Positions 12,250 to 22,925 are shown, counted from the first letter of the stretch. The stretch: 64,000 bases of DNA from Paragonimus westermani (GCA_008508345.1 QNGE01000860.1:48454-112453); one strand, 5' to 3'. Numbers and translations are program-made. The notes: generated from the sequence alone by a model not told the origin.

Positions 12250-13600
12250 GTGTGGTTCTAAAAGGACCAGTTATTACTGTGTGCTATTGCATATCCCGTT
12301 GTTACCGTTGAATCACTCAAGTTGACATGTTATTTTTTAACTTGTCATAATGACTTTCTTCCAGACCTTTTGAGTATAGCCTATTGAGAAAAAAGGAATA
12401 TCATACAGTGATGCACGCTAAGCCAACCAATCTCCGGAAATTGCCAGTCGTCAAGCGATCATCCGTGCGGAATAAAGGCATAGTGATGCCGTAGAAAGGT
12501 GTAAAGTCTCCAGATTGTTTGGTCAAAACCTGTTCCACCCGTGATATCGCGAAGGAGATTAAGGCCGTTGCTAAAACGGCCCAGCTAGCACAATTAAGTA
12601 TAGATTACACAAAAGCCCAATATGCCCTACATTGACCGATGCGAGAGCACGTTAGGAATGGACTACGTTTTGGACACAAAAAACCCGAAATTACCGTAGA
12701 TGTGTAGCGCTGAGTTCATCTGATTGGTCCATTCTGTTCACTTTATCACAGCTGTAAAATATCCCTGAGACGACGTGAATTATCCCGGGTCCCTGTGAAC
12801 TATCGGCAAAACCACGAAAATGGGTCCAGTTTGTTGTAAACCATAGGTCTGAACGCCATAACAGAACGCATCGCATATGGAAACGGTCTTACAACAAAGT
12901 AAACCGACATCAAGTGCAACGTCGTGTGTTGCCCGAATAGCGAGGTATGGAATACGCCTAAAATGGGAGCAGAAATCAGGGAGGACAAGATGAAAAATGT
13001 AACGACAAAGGAGGTTTACATAAAGGGTGAGGGATGGGTAACTTGCAGGTCCTCCAGCATTTCATCCCCCTATAAAAAAAAGAAAAGTGGATGTCAATAA
13101 AGCAACATATGGAAGGCGATAAACATTGACGATTGCCACCAACATGGGCACGAAAAGAGAACTCCGAGTATACGGTTAAAGATGTTCACACTAGATTTAC
13201 AATTTAGGTTGAACACACCTCAAAGTGGTGTGTGATGTTATGTATATATATATATGATGCACTACCTGGAGCTGGGTTTAAACTATATGCATATGTTGAC
13301 AATATCATATAACACTATATCATTCATCGATATATAGAGTTCATAGTCACCGTTAAGCTCTAACGCATTTGTTACCCAAACGTAAGCGTCATCTAGTATA
13401 TATGGTACATACATGTACATATGGTACATACGGTATATATATACATATATATACATATATATATGTATATATCATGCATCAGCTGGATTTGTGTTACAAT
13501 ATTCTGTTGCACTGTCATTCATCGATCTATGTTACATAAGCTCCAGAATGCCCGATGCTGTTGCCTATGGGTAATCACCGCAAGTTATTCATCTCATTTT
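12250..13600. other. No gene; (TA)n/(ATAC)n microsatellites
   Basis: No coding signal is recognised. Two AT microsatellites at about 13,238-13,256 and 13,396-13,478 are each followed by related sequence (ATGCA...CTGGA, then CATTCATCGAT), which suggests an old local duplication. Confidence 0.5.
13396..13478. repeat. AT-rich microsatellite (TATATACA-type)
   Basis: The stretch is alternating TATATA/TACATA with interspersed GGTACATA units. It lies just beyond the 3' end of the DUF4806 gene of the CACTA-like element. Confidence 0.85.
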
Positions 13601-13637
13601 CACAAATATCAACGTAGCACATGGTAACACGTTTGAT

Positions 13638-15045
13638 TTACCTGCTTTTTTCTCCTCCTGTTCTTCCTTCCCTTCCTCCGTCTCGGGCGTTGTAGAAACA
13701 GATTCGCATCCACGTGCTCACACTTTTTCTCTTGGCCTCTGATTGGAGAGGCTTCGACAATAGCACTTCTGCGTCCACCTGAGAATTTCGTAACGTTTCC
13801 ACTCACCTTCGATATCGTGTCGCAACGTGGAATCCTTGAATGCCATCTTCCCTTTTCCACCCGCACAAATCATGTGCAACATCAATTCACCCATACACCG
13901 ATGAACAAGCTTCCGTGCGGAGGGAGCACTCAACCCATGCAAGTAATCCATCTAGAACAGTTATTATGGTTCAAACTAACCTACCACAACCTTCCTGTTT
14001 GGCTGTTTTTTTAAGTCAGACTCCAGGTCCATAAACCATGCGACAGTCTGGACGGGAAACGGTTGAGCAAGTATTTCACGCTCATCTTCTCCACTGGAGG
14101 AGCCTGCAATCATTCGACAACTGTCTTGACGTTTTTTCATGATCGCTAGCTCCTTCACAACATGATTTGGGGTCATCATCACGTTGGTCTGTTGTCTCAA
14201 CAGCGTGTTCAAGTATTCCTCTAGAACAGGGACAGTAGTTGTCTCTACAGATGAGCTGGAGGCAGACACTGGAGAGACAACTTGTGGGAATGGTGGCGAC
14301 GAAGATAGTGAAGAAGCGGACAACTGGGTGGTATACGTTGGGGTTGAAAACTGACCCATATGTGAGGATGTCGCAGATGGAGACATTTCAATAGAACGCA
14401 CAACGGTAGACATCGTCCTGGGAGTGAAAACGTAATGGACAGCCGGTGTGGGTGGGGAAGACAGTCGTGTGACGGGTTTGGCGAATGTCATCCAAGAGGA
14501 CGTTGAGGGCGACGGTCTGGAATTATGTACAGTCAGGATGGGCTGAGGGTGTCGGCTTGAATCAACCTCACCAGTGCACACAACAAACGTAGCATACTGT
14601 GGTTGTCCTATGTTGCTGCCGTGCAATGGGGCCTCGGATTCGTCAGATGATGACACCGACATCAGTCGTTTAGCGGGCTTGCTATGCACACAGTTTGAAG
14701 CATATAAACAAGAATTACCTGATGCACTGAATACATCTTCCCATCTTAACAGTAACAGCGGAGGAGTCCAAGTCTGATGTACTCTCTGACTCCTTAGTGT
14801 AACGCCTAGCTTTCAAATAATTGTCCAAAAAAATGAATTGAAACTGCTCGAAACCACTTGTTTGGAAGACAGCAGTCACAGGGCATCGTGAGGAGCCAAG
14901 CGGTGGTGCTAGGTGAAATCAGACATGTTCACTGAATGAGGGGCCGGACACACTCGGCCAAGTCGCAATATCATCGTTCATCCATGATGAACTGAGAACA
15001 GCACAAGCTTGCTCACCTTGATCATTGAAAAATGCGATAGTATAT
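13638..15045 (-). CDS. DUF4806-domain protein gene with three microintrons, probably transposon-borne
   Basis: Four exons can be read. 15,045-14,719 starts YTIAFFNDQGEQACAVLSSSW, with TWPSVSG next, and ends NYLKARRYTKESE...CIQCI. 14,681-13,985 is a Ser/Thr/Pro-rich linker ending in FPVQTVAWFMDLESDL. 13,951-13,807 is MDYLHGLSAPSARKLVHRC with CAGGKGKMAFKDSTL. 13,778-13,638 has WMRICFYNARDGG and a basic tail. Introns are 14,718-14,682 (37 nt), 13,984-13,952 (33 nt) and 13,806-13,779 (28 nt), all GT-AG; the first two preserve frame exactly. The FPVQT...RKVV-MDYL...KGKMAFKD series is the DUF4806 pattern, a domain of unknown function frequent in animal mobile elements. One in-frame TGA lies at 14,929-14,931 (SEHV-stop-FHLAPP), probably a CGA-to-TGA change. 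The last exon needs a one-base phase shift to keep the expected C-terminus. No start codon is evident in exon one. Confidence 0.7.
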
Positions 15046-15116
15046 CTGAAACGGAAACGTTTTATTTATCAACAAACAGGTTTACAGTGATGAAAGAATA
15101 TACAGTGAAGAGTTAC
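15046..15116 (-). other. Candidate 71-nt intron joining transposase to the DUF4806 reading frame
   Basis: Between the transposase C-terminus and the first DUF4806 exon lies GTAACTC ... CCGTTTCAG, 71 nt. Splicing here leaves AC + A (phase 2 to phase 2), which bypasses the transposase stop at 15,113-15,115 and continues into YTIAFFND. It could equally be an intergenic spacer of a two-gene transcript. Confidence 0.4.
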
Positions 15117-17105
15117 GTATGGGAGTGTAAAATAGGCATACGAACGAAGTGTGCTTCCTGCTGAAAGAGCAAACACTTGGCCATTATTCGTGATACGGGC
15201 GCCGTGGAAATATGCTCGCTGGGTGAAGTCACTATATACATAAACAAATGCTGCGACTGCAGACAGTGTGCAAACAAAGGTCTTGCAGGTTTCCGAAAGG
15301 GGTTATATTGAACTGTAAAATCGGGGGTATCAGAGTGAAGTATATTTACAATGCGGCAAGGGTGGTTGTCAATGATCACAACATTATTGGGAGCAACATT
15401 TGTAAACGAAACGTTATCCTTTAAAAAATGTTAGCAGTGGCGAAGTGCTGGGATGTTCACAGGCATACCGATATCTGAATGCAGAGTAACACCATCACAC
15501 ACACCGGGTGCGGACATACATTCAGACCAACGCCTGTAAATCTGACTAACAGGTTTAGTGGGGCCGTGAACAGTAGATTTCAGTTTGTACATGAATGTTT
15601 CAAATGCGAACGTTGAAAACTGGCCCAGTGTATTGTGGTTGAAAACATTATCAGCAAGACGAACGAGCGAATGTACATTATACACCATCTCACCCTGACC
15701 ACACAATCGTGCAAAATTGAACATGATCACAATGATCAGTTGCTTAGAGGAGTCATGATGAGCAAGGTGGAAGGAGGGATGACAAAAAAGGTTAATAGCT
15801 ACAAAAATATCTAAATATTTTATACATCGCATCGTCCAAAATACCTCTCAGGACAACAGGGCCCATGTAAAGCAAAAACTGTCTACATTCCGTTGCTTTC
15901 TACTGCTTGAAGTCAAGAAGCCCGTGGCATCTGCGAGGGAAATAACAAGTCCAGCCTGTTTGACAATGCAACATTCTATAATTGACTCGGTAAATCGCTC
16001 GCGAATTAATGCGAAACTTCTGTGACATAGACCCCGATGTCCAGTTGCTGATTAAACGACAGACCACGCCCAAACATACAGAATGCATGTAGTCTATTGG
16101 GAAACAACGGAAAAGAGAGGCGATCACGGAACGTGAGGCGCGGAAAGTAACATCGGCTCACGTGGAAGCGTCTCATAAAGTAAACTTTACTGTTCGATTG
16201 AAGTACAGTCTTTCCTGGTTACATTTATCACAGCCATAATAAGCACCATGGCTTCATATTCGTTTGCCAAACGAGTGAGCCGGTGTATCACAGATAATGG
16301 CCTTAAGGTATACGCTCACGTTCGTCCCCGCAAACAGTATACCTGCTGATAGCACACCATGCAGTTCATTAACAACGTAAGGAAGATAAGAGTTGACGTC
16401 CTCCGATATGTCCTTTCCACCGTAGTAGCCAACAATGAAGGATTGCAATACAAACGGTTCGCAAAGACGCCAAAAGATGGGCCATAAAGTGTACGTTCCC
16501 ATCTTGGTCAGTGACAAACCATCACTATCCAAGTGTATTCCAATGGCGACGACGTCCCGCAACTGGTGACATGCCAACGCTTGTGTAATGCTATTAGCCA
16601 AACCGAAATGTACATATTTGCCAAGATGCACGTCACTTATCAAGGAAGTTCGCGGGTTTCCATCAGTGTTCTTGCATCCGACGACAATTCAGGCAGTCTT
16701 CCTCTCAGAATTTGCAACAGCCGATTAAATTGCACTCTGAGAGTATTACTTGAAACAACCTAATCTCGAAGCCGGTCGACAAGATTGTTCGACAACACAG
16801 ATTGGGCATCCTCAGCATCACAATTTTCCTGTAACAATTCATACTGTTTTGCTTGCTCCGGAACATCTAACATCGTCGGTTACATATAGGAAGCAATTAC
16901 AAACACCTTTCTAACAAACTGAGTGCGTGGCACTCAACAAACTCCAGCCCAGCGTTGGAAATGTTAGCGTGGAAACTTTCCACAGCACGCCCAACGTGAC
17001 GTTATTGAGTGGAACGACTGACCAGTATTTCCATACCCCACTGAAAGCAATATACATTCGTTAATATGCACTCACATTTTGTCCAGATTGCTGATTATCA
17101 GACAT
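15113..17105 (-). pseudogene. CACTA-type transposase (Tnp2-like, with DUF4218-like C-terminal part), broken
   Basis: Blocks read in order on the minus strand. They are a start MSDNQQSGQ at 17,105, a 35-nt intron at 17,075-17,041 (GTGAGT...TTTCAG), RGRLPELSSDARTLMET near 16,650, GKYVHFGL, GIHLDSDGLSLTKMG near 16,530, PFVLQSFIVGYYGGKD, ICDTPAHSFGK and then HGAYYGCDKC near 16,230. These are followed by FPIDYMHSVCLGVV near 16,090, KATECRQFLLYMGPVVLRG near 15,880, YNVHSLVRLADNVF and FSTFAFETF near 15,650, and a C-terminal IMAKCLLF...MPILHSHT ending at 15,116. The first aspartate blocks and the KATE glutamate are candidate DDE residues (from family knowledge). Defects include TAG in the N-terminal part, a frameshift near 16,648, TGA after FGKRI at about 16,254, TAG before KATE at about 15,900 and a frameshift near 15,840. 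The gene would cut and paste the element; this copy cannot. Confidence 0.85.
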
Positions 17106-17389
17106 CTTCAAACGGAGCAACGAAATGGTAGCAAGTGTAGAAACCTAACAGAAGAAACCAACTGAAATTCGAGTATGATTAAATTAAACGCGTTGTGCGC
17201 TAGAGTATAGCTAAACAAAAACGGCTATGCATACAATGAGTGGTTTCATATATGTGGAAGTTTCTCCCCTCGGTTCTCATATGAACACATTTATGGAGAC
17301 AAACGATGATAGCGGAATTAATCACGCAGCATTCTGTTCACGTTCATTCTCGTTGCTTCCTCGTTGGTCACAAAACCGCAACCGTATTT

Positions 17390-17980
17390 TATCCCAGGAT
17401 TGGCGAAATTCATCCCTTGGTATCACACCGATCAAATGCCGAGCGTAGTTCATCCGGAAACTGCCGTAAATCATCCCTAAATGATCCCTAACGTGTGTTA
17501 GCAGGGAGCAGTCTCAATAGCAAATCTGAGCATATCACACGAAAGGAACAACACCAATCCATGTTCAATTACAATTGCCAATTTATCAGTAGACCAGGCT
17601 AGAAAAACAAGGGAATTAGAGGCTGGAATAGCGGAACTACACAGTAAAAACGAGGAGATTGCCGAAATTTCACACAAATTTGATCCCCTATTGGGCATTT
17701 TAAATGCCTCAAGTAACATCCACCATCAGACTGCCCCTAGTCAAAAGACCTCGTAGCCTCTGGGACGCTTATTGATACCGTAGCTACGGGAGTGCACAAG
17801 CGGTTACGCTGTACACGTAAAATGGGGAGTGTTGAACGCACCTGCCAAAATATCTCCGTCATCTGAGAGAAAGAGCTTACTAAAAACCAGTAAGATAGAA
17901 GAACAAGAGTGTTACTGCCTACAACCAGGCAAGAATGTACAACAGAATCACCGTCAATTTTCGCCGAAGTTTACAAGTGA
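17390..17980 (+). pseudogene. LINE A ORF1, N-terminal remnant (tentative)
   Basis: Around 17,600 the sequence encodes a charged, helix-prone segment (RELEAGIAELHSKNEEIAEIS) like the coiled coil that opens many LINE ORF1 proteins. About 17,390-17,470 resembles the start of LINE B ORF1 at 23,904. Stops are frequent. The assignment rests on position upstream of the LINE A coding region and weak similarity to LINE B. Confidence 0.35.
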
Positions 17981-17984
17981 ACTT

Positions 17985-18297
17985 GTAATAATAATCATGA
18001 TATATTTCTCGACGCATTTGTGAGAAACACGCTCAGGAGAGCGTGGTCAACGTACAGCTTTTAAAGCATATACACATTTGAACACCAAATTTGAAAATTG
18101 TACAACGAGTCAGCCATGTGGATGGAGCAACGAAACGGACAAAAACAGACATTATAAGAATGGAAAATTCGGGGTCAGGAAGAACACTCCGAGCTACACA
18201 GTTCTGAGACGATAGTACCTGGGGTCTGCACAATCCGATAAAATAATTGATTTGTTACATCAATTGGGACTCCACAAGGTGATCACTGGCCTAATGC
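17985..18297 (-). repeat. LINE 3'-tail segment, minus orientation, 278 bp of it identical to 28,618-28,895 inverted
   Basis: The segment starts with an (ATA)n-like run, then TATATTTCTCGACGCATTTG, and ends ATCACTGGCC at 18,291. From 18,014 to 18,291 it matches the reverse complement of 28,618-28,895 without a difference that I can see, whereas sequence on both sides is only loosely similar. The counterpart is the 3' end of LINE B, so this is a minus-strand LINE 3' end inserted in, or exchanged into, LINE A ORF1. Confidence 0.8.
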
Positions 18298-18299
18298 TC

Positions 18300-19240
18300 A
18301 AGGTCGTGCCAAAAATGGGCGGTTGGTGGATGGAGAGGGTGGGTTGGCAAAGAATTTGATCAATATTTCTGTACATAGTCCCGTAAAAACTGCAGCGAAC
18401 GATTCAATCAGAAGGCGAGAACGAATCGAGCGTGCACAACTTTTAAGTCCATAAGTGTTCGGTGGCAAGACGCGCTCCAAATGGAAATACTGTGAGCCAG
18501 TATTTCTCGAGAAATGAACACAGTCAACAGTCTTATTGATTTGATTGTAGTTCTCGACTGATCCACGAGTTCTTTGAACACACGAGTTACAGCTGGAAAC
18601 GCCGTCGCGTCGCCGGTCTAGGCGAACACTGGAAAACAATCCATGTTCAGCCCTGATAACGCCAGGCACGTTCAAGTTTCCGCAACGAAACTCACGGTTA
18701 TTGCTAAAACAATACCCCTGGTCCCCAACGTTACCTTCTGTCAACCGAGGCCTTGACCAGAAAAAGTCCTAGATCTAAGGCATTCATAGATACTCAGAAC
18801 ACTGGAAGAAGCAGTTTGAATGCCCCTGCTAATGACGCGACCGTACAAACAGGGCCAGCCACATCCAACCAGGGATAGATCTCTTTGTTATATGGGGGAA
18901 ATTGGAAATACCAACGGCAGATCCAAGACACCTGAACATTGCTCTAACTCAACAGTATGATCTGCAAAGTCCCCGCAAAAGAACGGTACTTCGGATTTGC
19001 CATATAATGGTGAACCAAAAGACGTTTACAAGCGTCGTGAATCTAGATTCAAAAACCACATTCCAAGAAACAAAGCTTCGGAGGTGAAACAAAAATTTGT
19101 CCCACACTGCTTCCAGGTCAACCTACTACTATACAAGGGGTCACGGTTACCATCCATTATCCAATAGCTCCAATTACTCAAAATATGAGGGCTGCTGGGA
19201 ACCATGTTCTCAATATGTACACCCAGCAAGTAAGTCATTA
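18300..19240 (+). pseudogene. LINE A ORF1, C-terminal remnant (tentative)
   Basis: Reading the plus strand gives charged and low-complexity segments (NDSIRRRERIERAQLLSP, SKTTFQETKLRR, TRGHGYHPLSNSSNYSKYEG) between the 3'-tail insertion and the endonuclease. No conserved ORF1 domain is visible. The position immediately before the endonuclease is the only reason for the call. A 148-codon minus-strand open stretch at 18,298-18,744 lies within the same DNA and has no recognisable domain. Confidence 0.35.
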
Positions 19241-19246
19241 CCTGAT

Positions 19247-20175
19247 TATGTTGACAACACAAATGTCTGCCAAACCAGTCCTTTTCTAGTGCACTCTCGA
19301 TATTTCATCAACCGCCACCTGCCCCCCAAGTCCCACCATAATGGCACTATTTCGGCACTCCATATCATGGATCCAAACCTTTGCGACATCCATCGGAATA
19401 TGAGCGGAAATTTGATACATTCCTTAGATCACGCCTCCCCATTCGGTATTCCGCAACCCATGGCCCCATCTGTCATGAAGTTCTTTAGCAGTTCATCTGC
19501 TGTATGTGACAAGAAGAATGTCTTAAATTTATTGCTGAGGAACATAGAATCATCGGTTTCCAAATCCTTTGCCTTTTCATCTAGCCCTCATACCATTCTC
19601 GTAAATGAGACGTGGTGTTCTCTTGAAGCCATAGACAGTTAGATGAACATCATGGGATATCACATGTTCCGTAGGGATCGTCTCACAGGACGAGGAGGCG
19701 GATGCATTATNTATGTTGACAACACAAATGTCTGCCAAACCAGTCCTTTTCTAGTGCACTCTCGATATTTCATCAACCGCCACCTGCCCCCCAAGTCCCA
19801 CCATAATGGCACTATTTCGGCACTCCATATCATGGATCCAAACCTTTGCGACATCCATCGGAATATGAGCGGAAATTTGATACATTCCTTAGATCACGCC
19901 TCCCCATTCGGTATTCCGCAACCCATGGCCCCATCTGTCATGAAGTTCTTTAGCAGTTCATCTGCTGTATGTGACAAGAAGAATGTCTTAAATTTATTGC
20001 TGAGGAACATAGAATCATCGGTTTCCAAATCCTTTGCCTTTTCATCTAGCCCTCATACCATTCTCGTAAATGAGACGTGGTGTTCTCTTGAAGCCATAGA
20101 CAGTTAGATGAACATCATGGGATATCACATGTTCCGTAGGGATCGTCTCACAGGACGAGGAGGCGGATGCATTAT
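19247..20175 (+). repeat. 464-bp direct duplication separated by a single n
   Basis: 19,247-19,710 and 19,712-20,175 are identical as far as I can compare, separated by one n at 19,711. Both start TATGTTGACAACACAAATG and end GCGGATGCATTAT. The inverted counterpart (54,638-54,175) has only one copy. This is best explained as two contigs overlapping by 464 bp that were joined without merging. Confidence 0.9.
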
Positions 20176-20857
20176 TAACCTGAAAGAGCTATTTTCCACG
20201 GTAAAACTTGATGTGTCTATTCGCCATAAACTTGAATACTCGTTGTGGTTGATAGTGTCTATTGCTTTTCGCGAGCTACTTATAGGATGCATTCACAAAC
20301 AGCCTAATGCTGCGAGCTATGAGCTGACTGAACTTGTGGAGATAATGAATCATGTGCCCAACATGCCTTGCGGACAAAAACTAATGGGCGGTGACTTTAA
20401 AAAGCCTAATATAGCCTGAAATTCATTCTCGACTCCAGTAAAACAGACTGTATTTCTATTATATATTCAACTGAATGGTTGGAACTAACATGTCTTAACG
20501 CCCACCAGAAAAGGGCATATATTGGATCTCATATTTACTTTAGGTATTTCGTCTTTAGATATCTATGTTCTACAGCAGTTTCCAGGAAGGTATAGCAATG
20601 TCGTCATATGTCTGTTTGAGTTCAATATGGCTACCAAACCGATAGTTTTATTCTACCGTCCGATCAAATTCATTCATTGGAATGCCTTCTTTCCTCTAAT
20701 AAGTTCCCTGAATTGGAATACATTTTTTCTCACATCGCACCCAGGCGTAGCGGCCGGAGAATTTATCAGACATCTAAAGTTTTATATCAACGTTTTAGCC
20801 CCCATTAAATCAAAACGCACCGGCTCGTATGTACAAGGTGAAATACCTACTGCGTAA
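19712..20857 (+). pseudogene. LINE A AP-endonuclease domain
   Basis: The blocks in order are HTILVNETWCSLEAIDS, a TAG stop, MNIMGYHMFRRDRL with GRGGGC, RELLIGCIHKQPNAASY, MGGDFKKPNIA, a TGA stop where tryptophan is usual, and HILDLIFTLGISSLD. A GRYSNV block follows where LINE B has GSDHNK. The catalytic SDH is thus RYS at 20,588-20,596 and the active-site histidine is lost. A stop at about 20,855 separates it from the RT part. The domain would nick genomic DNA at the insertion site; this copy is inactive. Part of it is present twice because of the duplication at the contig join. Confidence 0.75.
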
Positions 20858-20875
20858 GAGGCTGACAGACTCAAA

Positions 20876-22665
20876 ATGCTCAAGTTGAGGTACAGAAGAA
20901 CACTAGATTTTTCCCTGGTGATGCAAGTGAGCGGAACGTTTGAACATACAAGACGTCAAACGCAACTTCGTCAGATATACGAAGAGAAACTCGCAATCCG
21001 TAGTGAACAGAGATGCATGAAACCTGTCAAACTATTGAGACGGAGAAATCCCATGAGAGACTCTGCTGTAAGAATTATTACTCTCGAAGACAAAGCGGTT
21101 GCCAATGACCCTGTAGCGACGTGCGAAATCCTCAACTTACATTTCGCTGCCTCGTTTAGCGTTGAAAGCACCTCAATACCTGCTACTATCCCATGGAAAA
21201 CAGATAAAGCTTTGAGTAATGTTCTGATTGATGTTCGAAGTGTTCGTTCACAGTTGGCTATCATTAAGCCCTCAATCTATGCTGGACCAGATGGTATCCC
21301 ACCAATTGTCTTCAAGCGAGCAGGTGAGGAGTTACTAATCCTCTCAATCAGTTTGTTCAACCTATCACTTTTATCCAGCACCTTTCCTCCCCAGTGAAAA
21401 ACTTCGCTCATTATGCCCCTGCACAAGAGTGGTCCAAGGCAGGACGTTAATAACTATCGTCCCATCAACCACACGTCAATCTGCTCAAGAATGTCTAAAA
21501 GGATAATAAAGATGCACATAGTCGAGTTCGCAAGGACACAAAACTTTATAAACTTTTGACAGCACGGTCTCCCTAGTAAGCGCTCTTGTATTGCATGTCG
21601 GCTAGAATTCTTGGACCATATGGCGACGTCCGTCGACGCAGGATATGCGGTACTTGTCATTCTCTTGGACATGCAATGGGTTTTTGACCGTGTGCCTCAT
21701 GAACGCCTCTTGATCAAAACAGCATCGTTTAGCACACAAGATTCCTTGTGTAGCCGGCTTTCGTCATACCTTGAAGGTCGCACTCAAACAGTCAAAATGA
21801 GACAGCACTACTCAACACCAAAACCAGTGACCAGTGGGGTGGTTCAAGAAAACGTTTTGCGTCGGTTGCTCTTCTTAAAGTACACAGACGACTTATGCGA
21901 CATTACTACACATGGCAAGCCCTTTCTGTTGGCCGACGGTATCAAAATCGTTTACACATTCCGCCAGCACAATGACATCAATTTCTGTCCACAAAATATG
22001 CTACAGGACCTAGCGTCATTGTAGTTGTGGTGCAGAACATGGTTGATGTTGTTTTCGCTGAACAAATCGAACATCATCACTTCGGCCAGAGATCTAGGAA
22101 TACGGTACTTAAACGTTTTCAATTTCTCCGAACAAGTATGATTTCAGAGAGCAAAACCTAAAAAACAATAGGCTGTGTCAAAAAGACGTTCAGTCCACCA
22201 GCTGCGAAGCTGACGCCTTACAACTTGTGTGCCCGGTCCCAACTCGAGTATTGCGCTATCATTTACTGCCATCCACGCAAGTCTGATAGGCATGTGTTAG
22301 AAAACCTTCAACGATCGTCTACCAGAGGCTTATTAGCATATTCTTCTTCGCTCACCTACAGACAGCGCTGTGAGAAATGTAGCATTGATCCACGTTGGTT
22401 GCGTAGAATAAAGTTGGATCTGAAGCTACTGTATAAACTCACATTCGGATGCGATTACCACGGCGTTCACCGTCCACTTACAACACAGCCCCCCCTGTCA
22501 ATCCTGATATCCCGGAAAAGTATACGCGCAAACTTCTTCCTTGTAAGGTGTTCCTACATTTGAAATAGACTTCCAAAGGAAGTCAGAGCCAGTAACAATT
22601 CTCAGCGTTTTGAAAAAGGTTTGGACAACTATCTCACGTTAACAAATACAATGTCTATCTTCTAA
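20876..22665 (+). pseudogene. LINE A reverse transcriptase
   Basis: A linker rich in basic residues (LKLRYRRTLDFSLVMQ, QLRQIYEEKLAIR) leads to the RT core. Core blocks are AGPDGIPPIVFKRAGEELL, the PPQ-stop-KTSLIMPLHK block with TGA at 21,395-21,397 for the conserved Trp, NNYRPINHTSICS, SKRSCIACRLEFLDHM, ILLDMQWVFDRVPHERLL, YLEGRTQTVK and VTSGVVQ. The palm C motif is LADG at 21,929-21,940 in place of F/YADD. The C-terminal part (QLEYCAIIYCHPRKSD, LLAYSSSLTYRQRCEKC, RWLRRIKLDLKLLYKL) runs to a stop at 22,663-22,665. Several stops and the altered catalytic box make it inactive. The C-terminus is complete. Confidence 0.8.
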
Positions 22666-22925
22666 CTCTCTGCATCAACTGATGACCTTCTTGAGAGTAG
22701 TCCGAGAAAAATTCAGCCGTCAGATGCGTATCACGTAGATAACCACCCCGCTGCCTAACTCTCCTCGAAAACAGCCCACTTGAAACGGTTGGTTACATGG
22801 TTTACTCACATGATCATTTACCGCTTGGCCTACTGCGCGCTCACTGAACCGTTTGCCGCTCAACATTATTTTAACAACATGCGTTTATTAATGCTTTAAG
22901 ATGAGACTCAAATGTGAAAAGTCAG

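Larger units (their letters stand above)
13638..17105 (-). mobile_element. CACTA (EnSpm)-like DNA transposon carrying a transposase and a DUF4806 gene
   Basis: The minus strand carries a broken CACTA-type transposase (17,105-15,113) and, immediately downstream, a DUF4806-type gene (15,045-13,638). CACTA transposons of this class are known in schistosomes (SmTRC1), which suits a flatworm genome. I could not find convincing CACTA/CACTG terminal inverted repeats or target duplications, so these limits are those of the coding parts, not of the element. That both genes belong to one element is inferred from strand, order, 71-nt spacing and a splice-compatible junction. A second DUF4806 copy near 63,500 supports the idea that this gene is part of a repeat family. 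Confidence 0.7.
17390..22800 (+). mobile_element. LINE A (CR1-like non-LTR retrotransposon), decayed, with a 464-bp duplication at a contig join
   Basis: Plus-strand order is ORF1 remnants (17,390-17,980 and 18,300-19,240), endonuclease (19,247-20,857) and reverse transcriptase (20,876-22,665). A minus-oriented LINE 3'-tail (17,985-18,297) interrupts ORF1. The translation is nearly continuous from about 19,712 to 22,665 apart from single stop codons, so this copy is younger than family C. It lies head to tail with LINE B, and 19,712-22,825 recurs inverted at 51,526-54,638. The RT wording (QLEFLDHM, ILLDM, FDRVPHERLL, VTSGVVQ) fits the CR1 group; the clade is inference. Confidence 0.75.

Noticed and set aside
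13400..17300. CACTA/CACTG terminal inverted repeats for the transposon
   Set aside because: CACTAC at about 13,260 and CACTGTC near 13,510 have no matching inverted partner near 17,100-17,400, so element ends are left undefined.
18298..18744. 148-codon minus-strand open stretch
   Set aside because: It lies opposite LINE A ORF1 remnants, has no recognisable domain, and is probably chance.
19247..20175. True tandem duplication of the LINE A endonuclease
   Set aside because: The junction is a lone n and the mirror copy has one unit, so an unmerged contig overlap is the simpler reading.
20417..21397. Alternative genetic code in which TGA means tryptophan
   Set aside because: Other stops (TAG, TAA) also interrupt the same frames, and many TGA codons fall at non-Trp positions. 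Shared TGA is reported as a LINE observation only.
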